From positions 1 to 42,121 of the forward strand of contig JAUVXF010000024.1 in assembly GCA_030603695.1 (NCBI GenBank): a stretch of DNA of 42,121 bases, written 5' to 3'. Under the pieces are notes generated by a model that had not been told where the DNA came from, ran no database searches, and was given only the letters and a program-made list of their open reading frames with translations. A program made the position numbers and the translations under genes. Positions 34,903-42,121 of the stretch are shown here, piece after piece. The DNA is from Natronohydrobacter sp. (GTDB lineage: Bacteria > Pseudomonadota > Alphaproteobacteria > Rhodobacterales > Rhodobacteraceae). Within the stretch, counting starts at the first letter, position 1; the number at the start of each line of letters is the position of its first letter.

Positions 34903-35106
34903 ATGAGCGTGCAAACACTCATTCTGGCCTTTGGGCTGGTGCTGATATTCGAGGGGCTGGTCTTTGCACTGGCCCCTCGGCGCATGGAAGAGATGTTGCG
35001 CATGCTGGCCGCCCTGCCCGTAGATGCCCGGCGCATGATCGGGCTGGTGGCATTGGCGCTTGGCGCGGTTCTGGTCACAGTATCGGGTATGCTGGGCGGC
35101 AACTGA
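34903..35106 (+). CDS. DUF2065 family small membrane protein
   Basis: A 67-residue protein with two hydrophobic spans (about 3-24 and 44-63) joined by a short basic/acidic loop (APRRMEEMLRMLAALPVDARRM). The pattern and position next to hflC match the YjeT/DUF2065 family, whose function is not established. It follows hflC by 10 bases and is likely co-transcribed with hflKC. The gene order hflK-hflC-DUF2065-protease hints at a part in inner-membrane quality control, which is inference only. Confidence 0.85.
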   Translation: MSVQTLILAFGLVLIFEGLVFALAPRRMEEMLRMLAALPVDARRMIGLVALALGAVLVTVSGMLGGN

Positions 35107-35340
35107 CGCAATTTCAGGAAAAGTTTCCAAATTTTTCCGCTTTGGCATTGCTGCAAAACCAAACGCCGCAGGCATCTGGTGTTTCACGCGACGGCCCAAA
35201 AAGCCTTGGGCAACAGGACCAATCCGCACCATCTTGCGCGGCAGGATCACCCACCAAACCCCAATCCAGCCATGTGACAGCCTTTCACGACTGGTTGAAA
35301 CTGTGAAACGCCAATTGCGTTTCGCCCTTGGCGGCTTAGA

Positions 35341-35352
35341 TTGCATATGCAA
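35341..35352. promoter_or_regulatory. Perfect 12-base palindrome upstream of the Do-family protease
   Basis: TTGCATATGCAA is perfectly symmetric and lies 45 bases before the protease ATG in the 291-base gap after DUF2065. It could be a regulator site or contribute the -10 region. A convincing -35 partner is not seen. The rest of the gap shows no gene. Confidence 0.35.
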
Positions 35353-35397
35353 GACACGGCCCCGATTTCTGGGCCATGCACATGATGGGAGAGTTTC

Positions 35398-36879
35398 ATG
35401 ACGTCACATGCCGCAATTTCTGGGCCATCCCGGCCCGGCATGGCGCAGGTGCTGCGGGTTCTGGCCCTTGCGCTGATCTTTGGCCTTGCTTTGGCCCCTC
35501 TGGCACAAGCCCAGACAGATCGCCCCGAAAGCTTTGCCGATCTGGCCGAACGTGTCAGCCCTGCCGTGGTGAATATCACCACCACCACCACAGTGGCAGA
35601 GCGGCTGGATGGCGGGCCGCGCCTGCCAGACGGATCACCGTTTGAGGATTTCTTTCGCGATTTCTTTGAAGGCCCCCAAGGGCGGAACAATCGTCCCGAA
35701 CGCCCCCGCCGCAATCAGGCGCTGGGGTCGGGTTTTGTGATCTCTGATGATGGCTATATCGTCACCAATAACCATGTCATTGAGGGCGCAGATGAAATTC
35801 GGATCGAATTTTTCTCTGGTCTGGAACTGGATGCCGAACTGGTTGGCACAGACCCGGCCACAGATATCGCGCTGTTGAAGGTCAGCCATGATGCGCCCTT
35901 GCCGCATGTCCCCTGGGGCGATGCCGAAGCGGCGCGCGTGGGCGATTGGGTGATTGCCGTGGGCAACCCGCTGGGGCAGGGCTTCTCTGTCAGCGCGGGC
36001 ATTATCTCTGCCCGTGGCCGCGCCTTGCAGGGCAATTTTGACGATTACATCCAAACCGATGCCGCCATCAACCGGGGCAATTCGGGCGGGCCGCTGTTTA
36101 ACATGGATGGCGAAGTCATTGGCGTGAACACGGCAATTCTGTCACCCACTGGCGGTTCCATCGGGATTGGCTTTGCCATGTCCTCCAGCGTGGCCACCAA
36201 TGTTGTGGATCAATTGCTGGAATTCGGCTCTACCCGCCGGGGCTGGCTGGGCGTGCGCATTCAGGATCTGACAGAGGAAATGGCCGAAGCCATCGGGCTA
36301 AGCAGCCCCGATGGCGCGATGGTGACAGATGTGATGGATGGCCCCTCGGAAGATGCGGGCATGCTGGCGGGCGACGTGATCGTGCGCTTTGATGGTGGCC
36401 CGGTGCGCGATACCCGCATGCTGGTGCGCCGCGTCAGTGATGCCGGGGTGGGCCGTGATGTGGATGTGGTTGTCTATCGCAACGGCGAAGAAGTCACCCT
36501 GCGCGTTACCCTTGGCCAGCGCGAGTTGTTCGAGGCCGCAGCCCGCAGCGATGCGCCCGCACCCATGGCAGAGCCAGAGGACGCAAGCGCGCTTTTGGGC
36601 ATGATGCTTCAGCCCTTGGGTGATGCGCTGCGCGCAGAACTGGATTTGCCCGCCACCGCAACCGGCCTGATCGTGCGCGAGGTGGAACCAGACAGCGACG
36701 CCGCGCAAAAAGGCATCCTGCCGGGTGATCTGATTACCGAAGCCAATCAGCAGCCCGTGGCCAGCCTGGCCGATCTGGAAGCCCGCGCAGAAGAAGCACG
36801 CGATGCAGGCCGCCGCTCTGTTCTGGTGCTGTTGCGCCGCGATGGTGATCCGCGCTTTGTGGCGCTAAGCCTGGAATAA
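35398..36879 (+). CDS. Periplasmic serine protease, Do/DegP family
   Basis: A 493-residue HtrA-type protease and chaperone for misfolded envelope proteins. The signal peptide has its hydrophobic core at about 17-34 and a site after AQA (near 38). The trypsin-like domain has the triad H126 (TNNHVIEG), D156 (DPATDIALL) and S229 (GNSGGPLF). Two PDZ domains follow: RRGWLGVRIQDLT from about 280 and a second, LGMMLQPLG to the end with EVEPDSDAAQKGILPGD. GGGAGAG sits before the ATG at 35398; the in-frame ATG at residue 15 would also leave a complete signal peptide. Follows the hflKC group but is separated by 291 bases, so it probably has its own promoter. An intrinsic terminator follows. Confidence 0.95.
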   Translation: MTSHAAISGPSRPGMAQVLRVLALALIFGLALAPLAQAQTDRPESFADLAERVSPAVVNITTTTTVAERLDGGPRLPDGSPFEDFFRDFFEGPQGRNNRPERPRRNQALGSGFVISDDGYIVTNNHVIEGADEIRIEFFSGLELDAELVGTDPATDIALLKVSHDAPLPHVPWGDAEAARVGDWVIAVGNPLGQGFSVSAGIISARGRALQGNFDDYIQTDAAINRGNSGGPLFNMDGEVIGVNTAILSPTGGSIGIGFAMSSSVATNVVDQLLEFGSTRRGWLGVRIQDLTEEMAEAIGLSSPDGAMVTDVMDGPSEDAGMLAGDVIVRFDGGPVRDTRMLVRRVSDAGVGRDVDVVVYRNGEEVTLRVTLGQRELFEAAARSDAPAPMAEPEDASALLGMMLQPLGDALRAELDLPATATGLIVREVEPDSDAAQKGILPGDLITEANQQPVASLADLEARAEEARDAGRRSVLVLLRRDGDPRFVALSLE

Positions 36880-36901
36880 GCGCCCCTTCGCCTGAACCAT
36901 G

Positions 36902-36931
36902 AAACGCGCGCCCCCTGTGGCGCGCGTTTTT
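36902..36931. terminator. Intrinsic terminator between protease and convergent gene
   Basis: AAACGCGCGCC (36902-36912) pairs perfectly with GGCGCGCGTTT (36919-36929) around a 6-base loop, and the T-run extends to 36931. It ends the protease transcript. With A's on the left arm it can also serve the convergent gene ending at 36938. Confidence 0.88.
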
Positions 36932-36937
36932 GTTATG

Positions 36938-37375
36938 TCAGTTATGGCTTATCTCTATCGGCAAAAGCCCAAGGCGCTGCGCGGTTTCCAGCGTCAGGAT
37001 GGGGCTGTTAAACCCTTGCGCGCGCTGAAAATCCTGCACCGCTGCGCGCGTGGCAGGATCGGCGCGCCCTGTAATCGGGCCTGCATAATGGCCGCGCGCA
37101 TGCAGGGCGCGCTGCAATGTCTCTATAAAGCGGGGGGTCATCTGTTCGGGGCAGGGCACGCGAAATGCCACCTCTTCTATGGTATCGCGCGGCTGTGTGC
37201 TGGCGCGGCTATAGCGCGCCCAGCAATCTCGCGCCGCCGCCTGCGGCAATGACAGATTGACCATTTCCACCTTGGCGCGGCTTGCACCCACGCTATCGGC
37301 CAATGCGGGGCCAGCCCAAAGGGCCAGCGCCAGGCCAAAAGCGCACATGCCCGCCCATGAATATCGCTGTTTCAT
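36938..37375 (-). CDS. Secreted protein with peptidoglycan-binding-like domain
   Basis: A 145-residue protein with a clear signal peptide (MKQRYSWAGMCAFGLALALW, cleavage after ALA near 26). Mature residues 75-140 (PRFIETLQRALHARGHYAGPITGRADPATRAAVQDFQRAQGF) match the three-helix peptidoglycan-binding domain 1. Cys51 and Cys75 are the only mature cysteines and may form a disulfide. No catalytic domain is present, so it is probably a periplasmic wall-binding accessory. Function unknown; the partner genes on either side are unrelated. Confidence 0.8.
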   Translation of the reverse strand: MKQRYSWAGMCAFGLALALWAGPALADSVGASRAKVEMVNLSLPQAAARDCWARYSRASTQPRDTIEEVAFRVPCPEQMTPRFIETLQRALHARGHYAGPITGRADPATRAAVQDFQRAQGFNSPILTLETAQRLGLLPIEISHN

Positions 37376-37532
37376 CGTCCTGCACCTGTGTTGCCATCAT
37401 CTGCGGATGATCCAACATCAGCACTACCCCCCGATTCGGGCACAAAAGGGACTCATCCTTGGCCAAACCCGGAAAGTTTGCGGCGCATTTCGGCTGGCAA
37501 AAGCCCCGAACCTGCCTTATCTCCCTGTCTGA

Positions 37533-37877
<345 letters not shown>

Positions 37878-38291
37878 CAGGGCGTAGCAAAGCAGCCAAA
37901 CCCCGCCAATCTTGGGGTTGGCATGCGCCTGCTGACTATCTGACGGAAAGTTGCGCCATCCAAGGGGCATGTTCCCTTTGCGCGGAATCAAGGCCGCAGG
38001 CCGCCGCGCATCGCTGGGCCGCCCCCCGGCACAGCGATTTGGCTGCCGTGGGCGCTTAGCTTCAGTTTCGCGCGGAATTTGCCGCCATAAACCGCATAGC
38101 CTCAAGGGCAGATCGCCGCACCGCGGCCCAGCGCTGCGCGGCTTGTCTCTCTGCCCCGTCACTGGAGAAGGCATATATCAGCCGCATGGTGCAGAACGGC
38201 TTTCCATGGTGGCGCCCCGCGCGGCGGCCTTGATCCCGCGCTTGGGGCATAGCCACTGCCGGAAAATCACGCCGACCCAGCGCTGCCCTGC
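37878..38291. other. Non-coding gap between ferredoxin and der, filled by a repeat element
   Basis: No gene is supported. A weak run of open frame on either strand lacks codon character and ribosome sites. Most of the 414 bases is the repeat element at 37980-38241 (described separately). Confidence 0.7.
37980..38241. repeat. MITE-like intergenic element with inverted ends
   Basis: The left end GCGCGGAATCAAGGCCGC (from 37980) recurs inverted at the right end; on the minus strand 38241-38219 reads GCGCGGGATCAAGGCCGC. These ends match at 17 of 18 positions, 262 bases apart. The left 163 bases (to 38142) align with the 254-419 copy; the right part is specific to this site. No transposase frame and no obvious target duplication are seen. 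Confidence 0.6.
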
Positions 38292-39752
38292 TCAATCCGG
38301 CCTGCGCCCCTGCAAATGCTTGCGCAGTTTCGAGGGGGGTGCTTTCTTGCGGCCCTTGAACGGGTTCTGATCCCCCTGAGAGCGCAGGAAAATGCGAATC
38401 GGTGTGCCCGGCATGTCGAAACTCTCGCGCAGCCCATTGACCAGATAGCGGGTATAGGCGGCGGGCAGCTCTTCGGGGTTGGAACACATGATCACAAATC
38501 CCGGCGGGCGGGTTTTGGCCTGTGTCATATAGCGCAGCTTGATCCGCTTGCCGCCCGGCGCGGGGGGTGGATGTGCTTCCACCATCGCACCCAGCCATTG
38601 GTTCAGCTTGGCGGTGGTGACACGGCGGTTCCAGACAGTATGCGCGCGCAAGATCGCATCATGCAGCCTGTCCAGCCCCTTGCCTGTCATGGCCGAAACC
38701 GTGACCAGCGGCGCGCCTTTCAGCTGCGGCAGCAGCTTTTCAAAGGCCGCGCGCAGGGTTTTCAGCTTGTCTTGCTTGTCATCTTCCAGATCCCACTTGT
38801 TCACCGCAATCACCACGGCGCGGCCCTCTGTCTCTGCGAAATCGGCGATGCGCAGATCCTGGCTTTCAAACGGGATGGCGGCATCCAGCAGCACAACCAC
38901 CACTTCGGCAAAGCGCACGGCGCGCAGGCCATCGGCGACAGACAGCTTTTCCACCTTGTCAATCACACGCGCCTTCTTGCGCATGCCCGCAGTATCGAAA
39001 ATGCGGGTGGGCGTGCCCATCCAATCCAGCGTCAGCGAGATGGAATCGCGCGTGATCCCGGCCTCTGGCCCGGTCAGAAGCCGATCTTCACCCAGGATCT
39101 TGTTGATCAGCGTGGATTTGCCAGCATTGGGCCGCCCGATCACGGCCACTTGCAAGGGGCGCTTGGCACTGGGGGTGTAATCCTCTTCGCCCTGCGCATC
39201 ATCCTCTGGCAGATCAACATCTGTTTCCGGCGCATCGGCTGCCGCGCGTTCGGCATATTCATCCGATAGCGGGCGCAGCATGTGATAGAGTTCATCCATC
39301 CCCTCGCCATGCTCTGCCGAAAGGCGCACAGGTTCGCCCAGGCCAAGGCTATAGGCATCCAGCACGCCCGAATCGCCCGCGCGCCCCTCGGCCTTGTTGG
39401 CGGCCAGAATGACATGATCGGCGCGTTTGCGCAGGATTTCGGCAAACATCTCATCTGTGGGGGTAATGCCGGTGCGGGCATCTACCAGAAACAGGCAGAT
39501 ATCGGCCATATCCACGGCGCGTTCGGTCAGGCGGCGCATGCGGCCTTGCAGGCTGTCATCCGTCACTTCTTCCAGCCCGGCAGTATCTATCACGGTAAAG
39601 CGCAGATCGCCCAGCCGTGCCGCACCTTCGCGCAAATCGCGGGTCACGCCCGGCTGGTCATCCACCAAGGCCAGCCGTTTGCCCACCAGCCGGTTGAACA
39701 GGGTCGATTTCCCGACATTGGGGCGGCCAACGATGGCCAATGTGAAACTCAT
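38292..39752 (-). CDS. der: Ribosome-assembly GTPase Der (EngA)
   Basis: A 486-residue protein with two tandem GTPase domains and a KH-like C-terminal domain, needed for 50S subunit maturation. The first domain has GRPNVGKST (about 8-16), DTAGLEE and a G4 motif NKAEG (Glu where NKxD is canonical, a variant probably common in alphaproteobacteria). An acidic linker ([12 protein letters not shown]) precedes the second domain: [14 protein letters not shown] and NKWD. The C-terminal domain contains [42 protein letters not shown], a family landmark. The ATG at 39752 is preferred over 39776, with AGGAG 11 bases upstream. Basic tail ([19 protein letters not shown]) may touch rRNA. Confidence 0.96.
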   Translation of the reverse strand: MSFTLAIVGRPNVGKSTLFNRLVGKRLALVDDQPGVTRDLREGAARLGDLRFTVIDTAGLEEVTDDSLQGRMRRLTERAVDMADICLFLVDARTGITPTDEMFAEILRKRADHVILAANKAEGRAGDSGVLDAYSLGLGEPVRLSAEHGEGMDELYHMLRPLSDEYAERAAADAPETDVDLPEDDAQGEEDYTPSAKRPLQVAVIGRPNAGKSTLINKILGEDRLLTGPEAGITRDSISLTLDWMGTPTRIFDTAGMRKKARVIDKVEKLSVADGLRAVRFAEVVVVLLDAAIPFESQDLRIADFAETEGRAVVIAVNKWDLEDDKQDKLKTLRAAFEKLLPQLKGAPLVTVSAMTGKGLDRLHDAILRAHTVWNRRVTTAKLNQWLGAMVEAHPPPAPGGKRIKLRYMTQAKTRPPGFVIMCSNPEELPAAYTRYLVNGLRESFDMPGTPIRIFLRSQGDQNPFKGRKKAPPSKLRKHLQGRRPD

Positions 39753-39768
39753 GTTTTCCGTGCTCCTG

Positions 39769-39812
39769 AACGGCAATACCGGCCCCGCAATTCGGGGGCC
39801 GGTATTGCCGTT
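39769..39812. other. Perfect 18-bp hairpin between bamB and der
   Basis: Bases 39769-39786 pair without mismatch with 39795-39812 around an 8-base loop. It begins 15 bases past the bamB stop and abuts the der Shine-Dalgarno AGGAG (39763-39767). No T-run follows on the minus strand, so it is not an ordinary terminator; it may shield mRNA 3' ends, be an RNase III site or tune der translation. Confidence 0.75.
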
Positions 39813-39827
39813 ACCTCATTTTCAAAC

Positions 39828-41144
39828 TCAGCGATAGGCCGCGAGGCGCCCATCGCGCGACACGACATACAGCGTGCCACCCACCGCTATTGGCGCGCTG
39901 GCCGCGCCAGAGCGCAATTCCACCTCGCCCAAAGGCGCGCCGGAAACAGGATCAAAGCTGCGCAACACCCCATCGCCAGAGCCGACAATCAACCGCCCCC
40001 CGGCCAAAAGCGGGCCATAATGCGGGTAAATCGCGGCGCGGCGGCGTTCGCGCGCCTGTGTGAACAGGGGCAATTCCTGCGCCCAGACAAAAGCGCCCGT
40101 GCTGGCATCCAGCCGCACAAGGCGGTTTCTGTCAGACATCAGAAACACAGCCCCCCCAACAGGCCAGACCGGGCCATAAGTGGCCTCGTCTGCTGTCCAG
40201 ATCGGGGTTCCTGTGGCGCGATCCAGCGCCATCATCCGGCCCGACTGGTTGCCCACATAGATCACATCGCCCTGCACCACCGGATCCCCGGTTACATCGG
40301 TGACAGCCGCATAGGCCATGCCAATCCGCGTGCCCGCCACAGCGCGCCGCCAGACAATCTGGCCCGTATCACGGCGCGCGGCAATCAATTCGCCCGCAGA
40401 TGTGGGGAACAGCACCAGATCACCGGCCACGGCAGGTGCCGCGCCCCCAACCATGGAAGAGGTGCTTGGTGCGCCTGTCAGTTGCCAATCTGTCTTGCCG
40501 GTGGCCGCATCCAGCGCCCAGCCTGTGCCATCCGTGCCCACAATATACAGCGCGCTGCCCGCAATCGTGGGCGGCGCTGTCAGGGCGGCATCAAAGCGGC
40601 GCGACCAGATTTCAGCCCCAGTGGCCAGATCCAGCGCCCAAACCATGCCGAAAGCCGATGTGACAAACAATTTGCCATCCGCAATCGCCAACCCGCCACC
40701 AGAGGCGGAATCGGCGTTGCGCGTGAAACCGGGTGTCAGATCGCGCGTCCAGACCACAGCGCCAGATGTGTTTACCGCGCTGACCCGTGCAAGGCTGTCC
40801 AGCGTGTAAATCACCCCGCCCGCCGCAACAGGCACAGCGGTAATGCGGTGGCGCCGCGTATCACCCTGCCCGATGGGAACAGACCAGAGGGGCTGCAAAC
40901 TGCCGCCAAGGGCCGGATGCAGCGCGCGGCTGGATTGTGTGCCCAAACGATGTGTCCAATCCGCATTGGCGGTTGCGGCTGGCAACGCAATCGGAAGCGC
41001 GCGGTTTTCCGGCGCAACCCCTGCATTCTCGGAAAAGGGCGCGCGCAGATCAAACCGCTCGCCCTCCAGAATGAAACCCCGATCACAGGCCGCGACAAAA
41101 ACAGTCAGGGCAAGGACGGTCGCGCAGGATCTGAATTTCACCAC
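39828..41144 (-). CDS. bamB: BamB-like outer-membrane assembly lipoprotein (PQQ-type beta-propeller)
   Basis: A 438-residue protein with a lipoprotein signal (VFVAAC, Cys20). Repeated W/Gly-rich blades of the PQQ-like propeller follow: GVIYTLDSLARVSAVNTSGAVVWTRDL, KLFVTSAFGMVWALDLATGAEIWSRRF, ALYIVGTDGTGWALDAATGKTDW, VIYVGNQSGRMMALDRATGTPIW and others. The fold and position between a YfgM-like gene and der reproduce the yfgM-bamB-der order of other proteobacteria, which supports a part in the BAM complex that inserts outer-membrane beta-barrels. Other PQQ-propeller lipoproteins cannot be excluded from sequence alone. The start is 47 bases after the upstream gene. Confidence 0.88.
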   Translation of the reverse strand: MVKFRSCATVLALTVFVAACDRGFILEGERFDLRAPFSENAGVAPENRALPIALPAATANADWTHRLGTQSSRALHPALGGSLQPLWSVPIGQGDTRRHRITAVPVAAGGVIYTLDSLARVSAVNTSGAVVWTRDLTPGFTRNADSASGGGLAIADGKLFVTSAFGMVWALDLATGAEIWSRRFDAALTAPPTIAGSALYIVGTDGTGWALDAATGKTDWQLTGAPSTSSMVGGAAPAVAGDLVLFPTSAGELIAARRDTGQIVWRRAVAGTRIGMAYAAVTDVTGDPVVQGDVIYVGNQSGRMMALDRATGTPIWTADEATYGPVWPVGGAVFLMSDRNRLVRLDASTGAFVWAQELPLFTQARERRRAAIYPHYGPLLAGGRLIVGSGDGVLRSFDPVSGAPLGEVELRSGAASAPIAVGGTLYVVSRDGRLAAYR

Positions 41145-41191
41145 ATGCTCCTATCACTCATGCCCGACAGTTGCGGGGCCTGCGTATTTGT

Positions 41192-41836
41192 TTAACCAAC
41201 TTCGCCGCCCAAAGCGACGATAAGTTGCGTCACCCGGCGGCGCAGCGCCTCGGATACGTCTGATTGTTCCAGCAAATCTGCCAGAATTTCAATGGCTGTT
41301 TCACGATTGCCCTGTTCCAGTTGCAGCAGGGCAGTCTGTTCCAGCGCCAAAGGCCGCATCGGCTGGCCCGGTTGCGACAGGCGGGCAAGCAGGGCCTCGC
41401 GCTCTGCCAGCGGAATTTCCGCGCCCCCGGCAATCACCCGCTTCAGCGTGGCAAGCTGGCGATAGGCGTCTGGCAAGGCGGTATCTTCGGCAGCGGTTTG
41501 CAGTGCGGCAAGTGCTGCGGCGCGATCCGATTGCAGCAATTCCCCCGCGCTCAACAACTGCACAAGCCCGGCCTGTGCGCCTGTCACCTGTATCTGGGCC
41601 AAGGCTTGCACGCGGTCTGCGGGGGCGTCATTTTCCAGGGCGGCCAGCACGGCATCGCCAAAGGCTTCGGCGCTGGCGCGGTCTGTGGCCTTGCGCCATT
41701 CGTTCCAGGCGGTGCCCCCCACCAACAGAATCACAGCCAGAATGGCAATCCAGCCATAGCGGCGCAGATAGCCCAGCATGCGGTCACGGCGCAGCTCTTC
41801 TGTGACTTCATCAATGAAACTGTCAGGATTGCTCAC
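41192..41836 (-). CDS. YfgM-like tetratricopeptide membrane protein
   Basis: A 214-residue protein with a charged N-terminus (SNPDSFIDEVTEELRRDRMLGYLRRY), one membrane span (about 28-45) and a helical, Ala/Leu-rich periplasmic domain with TPR-like pairs (ALENDAPADRVQALAQIQVTGAQAG, LLQLEQGNRETAIEILADLLEQ). The arrangement and its place before bamB fit the YfgM/TPR_21 family, which in E. coli contacts the SecYEG translocon and periplasmic chaperones. The start is set at the GTG at 41836, preceded by AGAGGTGG. The open frame continues upstream to an ATG at 41962 without family resemblance. Confidence 0.85.
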   Translation of the reverse strand: MSNPDSFIDEVTEELRRDRMLGYLRRYGWIAILAVILLVGGTAWNEWRKATDRASAEAFGDAVLAALENDAPADRVQALAQIQVTGAQAGLVQLLSAGELLQSDRAAALAALQTAAEDTALPDAYRQLATLKRVIAGGAEIPLAEREALLARLSQPGQPMRPLALEQTALLQLEQGNRETAIEILADLLEQSDVSEALRRRVTQLIVALGGEVG

Positions 41837-41999
41837 ACGCCACCTCTGTCCAAACCCTGTCCCTCTTAGCCCGAAGCACAGCACATTGCCAAGCCCTGCA
41901 AGGCCGAAAACCGCCTGTATCCTTTGGTAAAGGCAGTGCAAAAGGGGTGTTTTCTTTACCATTGCGAGATAGCTTGCTTTTCTGCATCTGCAAAACTAG

Positions 42000-42121
42000 G
42001 GCCCGTGGACATTCATCGTGAAGCGATGATGGCAGCTGCGAGATGCCAGTTGGCAGCATAGCTAGACGCTGTTTTTTCGTATCGGGTTGCTATGGCTCTG
42101 AATTCCTTGATCTTTGCGAAG
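42000..42121 (-). mobile_element. End of an IS5-family insertion sequence (truncated by window edge)
   Basis: The element's end appears to start at GGCCCGTGGACATTCA, directly after the 4-base CTAG at 41996-41999. CTAG fits the YTAR-type targets of the IS5 family. Only one end is in the window, so target duplication and the opposite inverted repeat cannot be checked. Confidence 0.6.
42013..42121 (-). CDS. IS5-family transposase, C-terminal 35 residues
   Basis: Reading left from 42120, the frame encodes FAKIKEFRAIATRYEKTAS, then YAANWHLAAAIIASR and a stop at 42013-42015. The pattern FR-IATRY-KTA ... HLAAAI is the usual C-terminus of IS5-family (IS427-type) DDE transposases. The remainder lies beyond the window, so whether the gene is intact is unknown. 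Its transcription runs leftward, the same way as the YfgM-like-bamB-der genes, whose 5' side it adjoins. Confidence 0.8.
   Translation of the reverse strand, partial: FAKIKEFRAIATRYEKTASSYAANWHLAAAIIASR

Noticed and set aside
35295-35346. RpoH-type promoter before the Do-family protease
   Set aside because: TTGAAA and CTTGG elements occur, but no CCCCAT/CYATNT-like -10 is found at an acceptable spacing.
39282-41195. 637-codon plus-strand open frame opposite der and bamB
   Set aside because: Antisense of two motif-complete genes; composition typical of a shadow frame.

Overview
The window reads as a chromosomal segment of an alphaproteobacterium of the Rhodobacterales (Rhodobacter/Roseobacter type). 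This is inferred from the GC-rich coding style, an alpha-glucoside operon in the rhizobial/rhodobacterial agl order, a [2Fe-2S] ferredoxin very like Rhodobacter FdVI, and the yfgM-bamB-der and hflK-hflC-DUF2065-degP clusters. No phage genes or CRISPR arrays are visible. The only mobile DNA is the 3' end of an IS5-family transposase at the right edge, plus several copies of a short intergenic repeat.

Region by region: 1-501 is non-coding and holds direct and inverted copies of the intergenic repeat. 502-11627 (minus strand) is a five-gene type I secretion unit. It is transcribed as a 1816-residue Ig-like-repeat adhesin, a SapC-family protein, a TolC-family outer-membrane lipoprotein, an ABC exporter with a C39-like N-terminus and an HlyD adaptor; the last four overlap each other. 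11808-12707 is galU, followed by tRNA-Leu(CAA) and a RhlE-type DEAD-box helicase that ends in a clear hairpin terminator.

14729-24669 is a sugar-uptake locus. aglE-aglF-aglG-aglA-aglK (binding protein, two permeases, alpha-glucosidase, ATPase) run leftward. They are divergent from aglR (LacI family), a GH1 beta-glucosidase and glucokinase, which run rightward. Together they import alpha- and probably beta-glucosides, hydrolyse them and phosphorylate the glucose. The shared 269-bp gap carries a LacI-type operator candidate and a perfect palindrome.

24674-28672 holds a Pr6Pr-like membrane protein and three DNA-repair genes: recO, an ATP-dependent DNA ligase and its metallo-beta-lactamase-fold exonuclease partner. 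28842-29759 encodes a UDP-glucose-dehydrogenase-like protein that appears to lack the catalytic middle of the family. Then come a small lipoprotein cytochrome c, rpiA, glutathione reductase, and the membrane quality-control set hflK, hflC, DUF2065 and a Do-family protease. The right end holds a secreted peptidoglycan-binding-like protein, the FdVI-type ferredoxin, a repeat island with inverted ends (37980-38241), and der, bamB and a YfgM-like gene transcribed leftward with the IS element at their 5' side.

The most unusual points are the adhesin secretion unit with an embedded sapC, a ~927-bp super-repeat inside the adhesin gene, the core-deleted Ugd-like protein, the two-gene ligase/exonuclease module without its usual partners in this window, and the MITE-like intergenic repeat family. 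All functional statements come from reading motifs and family resemblance; no database search was run.
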